Shown piece by piece: positions 6,552-11,482 of a stretch of 11,482 bases of DNA. The translations under genes were made by a program, and so were the position numbers. Every line of letters begins with the position of its first letter. The stretch's first letter is position 1. Source of the DNA: Bacteroidota bacterium (GTDB taxonomy: Bacteria; Bacteroidota; Bacteroidia; Chitinophagales; Chitinophagaceae); contig JAEYUA010000193.1 in the NCBI GenBank assembly GCA_023433755.1, positions 1-11,482 on the forward strand. The letters run 5' to 3'. The notes below the pieces were generated by a model. It was given only the letters and a program-made list of their open reading frames with translations, had not been told where the DNA came from and made no database searches.

Positions 6552-9500
6552 ATGAGGAAATTTTACCAGAAAATTTTATTGTCCGCTCTTGCCCTGACCC
6601 TGACCCTTGCAGGTTTTGCCCAGGTTAGTGTAACGGCTACTGCCGGCACAGCGGGACCAACCAGCTATACCACGCTGAAAGCTGCATTTGATGCAGTGAA
6701 TGCGGGAACCCACCAGGGAGTGGTTTCGGTGAGCATTACAGGCAATACTACTGAAACGGCATCGGCAGTGCTGCTGGCCAGTGCAGCACCTTCGAGCTAT
6801 ACTGCAGTGAATATCACGGCCACCGGTGCTTTTACCATTTCAATGAACGCCGATACTTCCATCATACACTTGAGAGGTGCGGATAATGTAACGATCGATG
6901 GTAACAACACACTCACACTCAGCAATACACACGCGGAAGGTACAGCGCTGGAGTTCAGCAATGATGCCACGGCCAATACCATCAAGAACACAACCATCAA
7001 AGGAAAGACTTCTGTGTTGGATGGAACCTTCCCTACGCTTGGAGTGATCGTATTTGGTAAAGGCATCACAACCGGTAATGATGATAATATCATTGAGAAC
7101 TGCGATATCGACGGAACCGGTTCAGCCGCCTGTAATATCTTCTCTGCGGGAAGCTTTGGAGCACAGGCCGAAGAGAACAGCGGCAACATCATCCGTAATA
7201 ATAAGATCCATGACAACATTTCCAATTCACACGTGGGCACCATCAGCATGCTGTTGTTTGAAGGCAACCACAATTGGACTATTGAGAATAACAGTTTTTA
7301 TCATACTGCTGCAGTCACTACCACTGTACAACTCGTAGTGCGCCACATGCTGATCCTTCCTGATTTTGTGGCAGATGCTCATACGATAAGAGGGAATTTT
7401 GTGGGAGGTAATGCTCCAAATGCAGCAGGTACTCTTAGTCTTACAGGAACCGGTAATGGTATCGTGGGTTATATTGGTATGGACATTGAAACGGCAGGTA
7501 CCGGAAACATCGTGGAGAATAACACGGTAAAAAATGTAACGATCACGTATGCTAATAGTTTGGGAACCCTTACTAATTCCGCAATTTTTGGCTTTGTAGG
7601 AGGTTTCAATGGTACAACTACCATAAATAATAACACGGTCAGCAATATCAATATCTCGAATACTCCAGGATCCATATTTTTCCAGGGCATACATGTTAAT
7701 GGAAGAACTCCGGGTGCTGCAGGAATTGTTGGTGCTACTTTCAATATTACCAATAATACAATAGAAAATATTGTTGCAACCGGTGGTGGTACAGGGCATT
7801 CGCAACTGTCTGGCTTTCGACTTGAAACATCTTCTTCTGCAGGGCAGGGAACAGGATTTATTTCCAATCCACTTTTCACTACTTCCAACAATACCATAAG
7901 AAATCTGAGCGCTCCTACCAGCAGCAACCAGACATTTGTGAGGGGTATCAGTGTGATTAGCACCCAGGGAACAAGTCCCGCTGCAACAGCCTTTCTGGTT
8001 CCAAGGGTTGATATCAAAAATAATACGATACATGATCTGACCACAACTTCAACGCTTGCATCTTTCGGAACACCAGCAGCCGTAGGCATTCATTATAGTG
8101 GGGCTGCCGGAGTAATCAACAATCTTGATGTGGAGAAATTCACGGAAAACACCATTTACAACATCAGCGCTAACAATAATGGCGATGTAGGTACGGTATC
8201 AGCGGGTATACTCGCAACCAATGGTATGTTCGACATCCGCAAAAACAGGATCTATGGTATTAAGAATGCTGCCAATCCTACCACTACCACAAACAATGCA
8301 GGTATAGTTGGAATTTCAGCAAGAGCTGCGGCAGACACATCCATGATCTATAACAACTTTATCTCTCTCGGTGATGGTCAAACGAACAACCTTTCCATCT
8401 TTGGCATCATCAATAATTTCAATGCTACCGGTCCCATTTTTGTACACCACAACAGCGTAGTGATTACTGGCGCAGGTGTTGCAGGGAACACAAAAAATAC
8501 GGCTGCTTTTGTGAAGGGTGATGATCTTTTCGGAACTACCATTGCCACACCGGTTGAATTGAAAAATAATATTTTCTACAACACGCGAGCTGGTGGCGGC
8601 ATGCATTATGGCCTGGCCAATACCGCAGCCACCCCGGCCACCGGATGGATATCCAGCCATAATAACATCTACAGCAGCACAGCGGCCAACGTGGCAAGAT
8701 GGGGAGCTGCAGACAATACCATTGCACTTTATAATACCAATGCCGCCGATGCTAATACCAAATCAGTAACGGTGAGCTTCACTAACGTGGCAACTGGTGA
8801 CCTTCACCTGGCAGGCGCTTCACAAACCGATGCCAACCTGCACGGTACTCCGGTTGCCGATGTTACATCGGATATTGATAATGATTCGCGCAGTGCAACT
8901 GCTCCTTTCATGGGCGCTGATGAGCCGGTGACTACCTGCGTAGCTCCAGCCATCACCACACAACCGGTAGCACAAACCATTTGTGATGGCGCTGCATTGA
9001 ATCTTTCAGTTGTGGCAACCGGCACAGGCCTTACCTACCAGTGGAAAAAAGATGGCGGTGATATAGCAGGTGCTACCAGTGCCAGCTATTCAGTAGCTGC
9101 AGCAACATCGGCCAACGCGGGTAGCTATACAGTTGCTATCACAAATACATGCGGTAACCAGCTTTCCGCTGCCGTTGTGGTGATTGTTAACCCAAGACCG
9201 GTGATCACGGCCCAGCCAACCGCCCAGGCAGGATGTAATGGAGCGAATGTTACCTTCAATGTAACCGCTACCTTATCCGCAGGCACCATCACTTACCAGT
9301 GGAAAAAAGACGGGGCAGATGTGGCAGGTGCTACCAATGCTTCTTATACTGTTGCGGTTTCCGCTGCCAATGCTGGTAACTATACAGTTGTTGTTTCAAA
9401 CGGAAGCTGTTCTGTTACTTCCAACCCGGCCGCACTCACCGTGACCGCTGCTACTGCCATCACCACACAGCCGGCTGCAGTTACCGCATGTACAGGTAAT

Positions 9501-9980
9501 GCCAACTTCAGTGTGACTGCCACAGGTGCAGGACTGACTTACCAGTGGAAGAAAGACGGAACCGATATTCCGAATGCAACCAACTCAACCCTGTCTGTTC
9601 CTGTTAATGCCAATGCTGCAGGTAACTATACTGTAGTGGTAACAGGTACCTGCGGTGCGGTTACTTCCAGCGCTGCTACGCTTACCTATACTTTCTGTAC
9701 TTCTGTTCCAAATGTGGATGCAGGTGTAACCAGTATGGTAATGATGCCAAACCTGGTGAGAAATGAAGCAACACTTCGTGTAATGGTTTCCAGGACCATG
9801 AAAATGAACTGGAATGTTGTAGATGCACAAGGTAAAGTGGTGATGCGATTCCAGAACCAGGTGATGCCGGGCAAGAATGATATCAAATTATTCCTTGGCC
9901 AGCTTTCCAATGGTACTTACCAGTTGCAGGGTGTAACTGACAAGGGACTGACAGAAGTGGTGCGTTTTGTAAAAATGTAA
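6552..9980 (+). CDS. Secreted beta-helix protein with Ig-like repeats and T9SS sorting domain
   Basis: A 1142-residue exported protein. The signal peptide has likely cleavage after GFA (residue 23, Gln next). Residues about 60-320 contain Asn-rich segments (NVTIDGNN, NIIENCDIDG, NIIRNNKIHDN) typical of a right-handed parallel beta-helix. From about 320 to 705 a motif like NNTI-x-NI recurs every 30-45 residues (for example ENNTVKNV, NNNTVSNI, TNNTIENI, SNNTIRNL, KNNTIHDL, LKNNIFYN). Residues about 750-793 (DLHLAG, then DIDNDSRS and GADE) form the closing segment often found at the end of such helices. Three Ig-like repeats follow (about 797-1048). The C-terminal part (about 1055-1142, with PNLVRNEATL, DAQGKVV, LSNGTYQL, final VRFVKM) is a type A T9SS sorting domain. 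The protein is therefore expected to cross the outer membrane and be surface-attached or released. No catalytic residues of pectate lyases or other carbohydrate-active enzymes are recognisable. Adhesion or glycan binding is a guess. Confidence 0.88.
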   Translation: MRKFYQKILLSALALTLTLAGFAQVSVTATAGTAGPTSYTTLKAAFDAVNAGTHQGVVSVSITGNTTETASAVLLASAAPSSYTAVNITATGAFTISMNADTSIIHLRGADNVTIDGNNTLTLSNTHAEGTALEFSNDATANTIKNTTIKGKTSVLDGTFPTLGVIVFGKGITTGNDDNIIENCDIDGTGSAACNIFSAGSFGAQAEENSGNIIRNNKIHDNISNSHVGTISMLLFEGNHNWTIENNSFYHTAAVTTTVQLVVRHMLILPDFVADAHTIRGNFVGGNAPNAAGTLSLTGTGNGIVGYIGMDIETAGTGNIVENNTVKNVTITYANSLGTLTNSAIFGFVGGFNGTTTINNNTVSNINISNTPGSIFFQGIHVNGRTPGAAGIVGATFNITNNTIENIVATGGGTGHSQLSGFRLETSSSAGQGTGFISNPLFTTSNNTIRNLSAPTSSNQTFVRGISVISTQGTSPAATAFLVPRVDIKNNTIHDLTTTSTLASFGTPAAVGIHYSGAAGVINNLDVEKFTENTIYNISANNNGDVGTVSAGILATNGMFDIRKNRIYGIKNAANPTTTTNNAGIVGISARAAADTSMIYNNFISLGDGQTNNLSIFGIINNFNATGPIFVHHNSVVITGAGVAGNTKNTAAFVKGDDLFGTTIATPVELKNNIFYNTRAGGGMHYGLANTAATPATGWISSHNNIYSSTAANVARWGAADNTIALYNTNAADANTKSVTVSFTNVATGDLHLAGASQTDANLHGTPVADVTSDIDNDSRSATAPFMGADEPVTTCVAPAITTQPVAQTICDGAALNLSVVATGTGLTYQWKKDGGDIAGATSASYSVAAATSANAGSYTVAITNTCGNQLSAAVVVIVNPRPVITAQPTAQAGCNGANVTFNVTATLSAGTITYQWKKDGADVAGATNASYTVAVSAANAGNYTVVVSNGSCSVTSNPAALTVTAATAITTQPAAVTACTGNANFSVTATGAGLTYQWKKDGTDIPNATNSTLSVPVNANAAGNYTVVVTGTCGAVTSSAATLTYTFCTSVPNVDAGVTSMVMMPNLVRNEATLRVMVSRTMKMNWNVVDAQGKVVMRFQNQVMPGKNDIKLFLGQLSNGTYQLQGVTDKGLTEVVRFVKM
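8941..9690 (+). repeat. Three tandem Ig-like domain repeats inside the T9SS cargo
   Basis: Three copies of an 82-86 residue unit, centred on YQWKKDG at nt 9036, 9294 and 9540 (Tyr829, Tyr915, Tyr997; spacing 86 and 82 residues). Each copy has the order ITTQP or ITAQP, then a first Cys (CDG, CNG, CTG), the central Trp, GAT/NAT, G-x-Y-T-V and a second Cys (TCG, SCS, TCG). The two Cys per unit would form the standard Ig-fold disulfide in the oxidising exterior. The first two copies are very similar even at DNA level around TACCAGTGGAAAAAAGA, which fits internal duplication. Confidence 0.85.
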
Positions 9981-9995
9981 TTGAATGATTGATAT

Positions 9996-10032
9996 AAAAT
10001 CCCATCTGTCACAAGGCAGGTGGGATTTTTTT
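9996..10032 (+). terminator. Hairpin terminator between the T9SS gene and hemW
   Basis: The left arm (9996-10010) pairs with the right arm (10015-10029) over 15 positions around the loop ACAA, and T runs from 10026 to 10032. The hairpin begins 15 bases after the stop of the secreted protein gene. Two pairs (10005/10020 and 10009/10016) are U-G wobbles in the + transcript but become A-C mismatches in the - transcript. The structure is therefore stronger for the + gene. The hemW stop codon (10031-10033) overlaps the T-run, and on the - strand the hairpin is followed by TTTTAT, so it may serve hemW too, less efficiently. Confidence 0.88.
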
Positions 10033-11152
10033 ATTGGAAAAGTTCACTGGCCAGTCCGTCCGCTCTGAGCATACCTTCATCCGTAAGGACCAGGTGATCA
10101 TATTTTAAAAGCATCAGTCCCTGGCTGATAAATTTTGATGAAACCTGTTCAACCCTTTTTTTCTCTTCATCTCCCCATTTAACCGCAATGGTCTCAAGGG
10201 AAATGCCTTCCATGGTGCGAAGGGAGATCATCAGGTATTCATTCAGTTGCTGTACTGCTGTAAGAGTTTCCTTTTCCCTTTGAAATGAATTTTGTTCCGA
10301 CTGTTTTATATACACCGTATTGTTCGCGATATTCCATCTTCTTTCCTCACCATTGAATGAATGAGCAGAAGGCCCTAACCCCAGGTATTTTTCTCCCTTC
10401 CAGTAAGCCGAATTATGCCTGCTCCTGAAACCAGGCTTCGCGAAATTGGAAACCTCGTAATGTTCATATCCTTTTTCCCTGAGCCATTGCATCAGCAATA
10501 AAAATTGCCTTGCCTGTTTATCCTGGTCTACATCTGCGGAAATATTCTGCCTTATTCTTTTCTGCAAGGGTGTTTTTTCTTCTACCGTTAGGGCATAACA
10601 CGACAGGTGGGGGATTCCCATACCGGTGGCTATGTCCACATGCTCCTTCCACAATTCATCGGATAGGAGAGGAGAACCGTAAATGAGATCGATCGTGATA
10701 TTGGGAAAAAATTCCAGGGCCAGCTTCACGTTTTCAATGGCCTGGCTGGCTGAATGGGCCCGGTTCATCCACCTTAATTCCTCTTCCTGGAAGGACTGCA
10801 CGCCGATGCTTAGCCGGTTGATACCTGCCGACTTCCATGCCTCTAACTGGCCGGGATTGATATCATCAGGGTTGGCTTCAAGGGTGATCTCTGCTCCGGG
10901 TGCAACTTGATAATGTTTGAATATGGAATCCAGTTGAGCTTCCAGTTGCGCAGGCTCCAGCAGGCTGGGTGTGCCTCCACCGAAATACACGGTTTTAATG
11001 GTTTCACCTTGCAGGTAATCCTTTTCGGCTTCTGTTTCTTTGATCATTGCACCCAGCAATTCATCTTTGTACCTCAGTGAAGTGGTAAAATGGAAATTGC
11101 AGTAATGGCATTTCTGCCTGCAAAACGGGATATGTAAATAGATTCCTGCCAT
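10031..11152 (-). CDS. hemW: HemW, radical SAM haem chaperone (HemN-like)
   Basis: A 373-residue cytosolic radical SAM protein. HemW inserts haem into respiratory enzymes and was long annotated as coproporphyrinogen III oxidase. Counted from the chosen ATG, the [4Fe-4S] motif is CRQKCHYCNF (Cys11, Cys15, Cys18), followed by GGGTPSLL (58-65, SAM binding). Further family segments are SIGVQSFQEEELRWMNRAH, IDLIYGSP, HLSCYALT, YEVSNFAKPG and YLGLGPSAHSF, then a C-terminal winged-helix-like part ending in LTDEG and SELFQ. The length fits HemW rather than the longer HemN. The frame is open further upstream, to an ATG at 11207-11209, but the extra 19 residues are not family-like. MAGIYLHIPFC is the usual HemW N-terminus, so I start at 11152. 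No Shine-Dalgarno is present. Its 3' end meets the secreted protein gene tail-to-tail. Confidence 0.94.
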   Translation of the reverse strand: MAGIYLHIPFCRQKCHYCNFHFTTSLRYKDELLGAMIKETEAEKDYLQGETIKTVYFGGGTPSLLEPAQLEAQLDSIFKHYQVAPGAEITLEANPDDINPGQLEAWKSAGINRLSIGVQSFQEEELRWMNRAHSASQAIENVKLALEFFPNITIDLIYGSPLLSDELWKEHVDIATGMGIPHLSCYALTVEEKTPLQKRIRQNISADVDQDKQARQFLLLMQWLREKGYEHYEVSNFAKPGFRSRHNSAYWKGEKYLGLGPSAHSFNGEERRWNIANNTVYIKQSEQNSFQREKETLTAVQQLNEYLMISLRTMEGISLETIAVKWGDEEKKRVEQVSSKFISQGLMLLKYDHLVLTDEGMLRADGLASELFQ

Positions 11153-11196
11153 GGTTATGAGGCAGGTAAGGCTGCCTGCAAATAAATTCCTGCCAA
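11133..11196 (-). repeat. Imperfect 20-base direct repeat duplicating the hemW start region
   Basis: On the - strand, the first 20 bases of hemW (11152-11133, ATGGCAGGAATCTATTTACA) recur 44 bases upstream at 11196-11177 as TTGGCAGGAATTTATTTGCA. They match at 17 of 20 positions. Two of the three changes are synonymous in the Ala-Gly-Ile-Tyr-Leu reading (ATC/ATT, TTA/TTG); the third turns ATG into TTG. The offset of 44 puts the upstream copy out of frame with hemW. The similarity does not extend beyond this block. Confidence 0.85.
11155..11196 (-). other. Possible upstream ORF/leader of hemW
   Basis: A 13-codon frame opens at TTG (11196-11194), reads LAGIYLQAALPAS and ends at TAA (11157-11155), two bases before the hemW ATG. 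Its first six codons copy the hemW N-terminus. Within it lies an inverted repeat GGCAG/CTGCC (11161-11165 and 11172-11176, 6-base loop) that would form a small leader hairpin 9-24 bases before hemW. Such an arrangement could couple or attenuate hemW translation. It could equally be a relic of a small duplication; there is no evidence of translation. Confidence 0.25.
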
Positions 11197-11217
11197 CTTC
11201 GTTGTACATTGATGCCA

Positions 11218-11240
11218 GTGGCCCGGGGCCCTGGCCCGCT
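11218..11240. other. GC-rich overlapping palindromes in the divergent intergenic region
   Basis: The stretch around 11220-11237 is almost pure G+C in an otherwise mixed spacer. It contains an 11-base inverted repeat, GGCCCGGGGCC (11220-11230, one central base), overlapping GGGCC-CT-GGCCC (11226-11237). It lies 14 bases before the start of the rightmost gene and 67 bases before hemW. It could be an operator or a leader hairpin. No promoter element matching TAnnTTTG with a good TTG partner was found nearby (TACATTGA at 11205-11212 is a poor match). Confidence 0.35.
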
Positions 11241-11251
11241 TTGGAAAATTG

Positions 11252-11482
11252 ATGGCAAAGTTAAAACACCTCTTAGGAGCAATATCCTTTTTAACAACCT
11301 TCCTGTTGTCGCAGGCGCAGCCTTATCCTGTGCACTACCGCACTCCGGCAGGCGACACCAGTTTTCCAGGGAAAGCCATACTTCAGCAGATATTTACCAA
11401 CAGTGAGGCTGCACGTATCTATATCAATGCACTTCCATCCATGCTCCGGCAGCATGGTTATGCAACCGCTTCGGTTGACAGT
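11252..11482 (+). CDS. Exported protein, N-terminal fragment, possibly BamA/TamA (Omp85) family
   Basis: The frame starts at ATG 11252 and stays open for 77 codons to the window edge; the rest is out of view. It begins with a signal peptide (MAKLKHLLGAISFLTTFLLS) and likely cleavage after SQA (about residue 22, Gln next). The mature part ends in EAARIYINALPSMLRQHGYA followed by TASVDS. The spacing 'Y-x-x-x-L-P-x-x-L-x-x-x-G-Y-x-x-A-S-V-D-S' is like the first POTRA-type repeat of Bacteroidota outer-membrane assembly (surface antigen D15/Omp85) proteins. A longer in-view reading from 11209 is in a different frame and looks random. The start is chosen on the signal peptide. It is transcribed divergently from hemW. 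The exported nature is well supported; the Omp85 assignment rests on one short motif. Confidence 0.6.
   Translation, partial: MAKLKHLLGAISFLTTFLLSQAQPYPVHYRTPAGDTSFPGKAILQQIFTNSEAARIYINALPSMLRQHGYATASVDS

Noticed and set aside
7227..8033. Antisense frame of 268 residues inside the large secreted-protein gene
   Set aside because: Composition is a mirror of the Asn/Thr-rich codons of the + gene, with no domain or signal; a shadow.
11152..11209. Longer HemW start at 11209, adding 19 residues
   Set aside because: The extra residues are unlike HemW N-termini, while MAGIYLHIPFC at 11152 is the typical family start.
11209..11406. 65-residue + frame starting at 11209
   Set aside because: Out of frame with the signal-peptide-bearing frame starting at 11252, and its sequence has no features of a real protein.
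1..11482. Search for mobile elements, CRISPR, tRNA/rRNA, toxin-antitoxin or defence genes
   Set aside because: No transposase or integrase motifs, regular spaced repeats, structural RNA signatures or defence domains were seen in any frame.

Overview
The window reads as a chromosomal segment of a Bacteroidota bacterium, most likely of the Chitinophagaceae or a close relative. The lineage is inferred from four things: a secreted protein with a type IX secretion (T9SS) C-terminal sorting domain, signal peptides with Gln directly after the predicted cleavage site, near absence of Shine-Dalgarno sequences before starts, and Bacteroidota-style TolC and GpsA sequences. I see no RNA gene, CRISPR array, insertion sequence, integrase or attachment site.

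Layout. Positions 1-9980 hold six genes on the + strand. First come a 5'-truncated APC-family amino-acid permease and a PLP-dependent trans-sulfuration-type enzyme that overlap by one base (TAATG). They are followed 29 bp later by a TolC-family outer-membrane channel. A 134-bp spacer with a decaying hexanucleotide repeat and a CTAG-rich palindromic stretch comes next, then a MacA/HlyD-like periplasmic adaptor. gpsA (glycerol-3-phosphate dehydrogenase) starts 18 bp after the adaptor. After a 181-182 bp gap lies a 1142-residue secreted protein made of a beta-helix region, three Ig-like repeats and a T9SS sorting domain. It ends at a strong hairpin terminator shared tail-to-tail with hemW (radical SAM haem chaperone, - strand). 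Diverging from hemW, at the right edge, is the N-terminus of an exported protein that resembles the start of a BamA/TamA (Omp85) family protein.

How the genes fit together. The permease and PLP enzyme are very probably one transcription and translation unit handling a sulfur-containing (or related) amino acid. TolC and the adaptor are two parts of a tripartite export system, but no inner-membrane pump is encoded in the window. GpsA makes sn-glycerol-3-phosphate for phospholipids and may be co-transcribed with the adaptor. The large T9SS cargo appears to be its own unit. hemW and the Omp85-like gene share a 99-bp divergent intergenic region with unusual local repeats.

Most of the window is ordinary core or envelope gene content. 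I found no convincing evidence of a new multi-gene system. The most unusual small-scale signals are an out-of-frame duplication of the hemW start region that forms a 13-codon upstream ORF, and the graded hexamer array between tolC and the adaptor gene.
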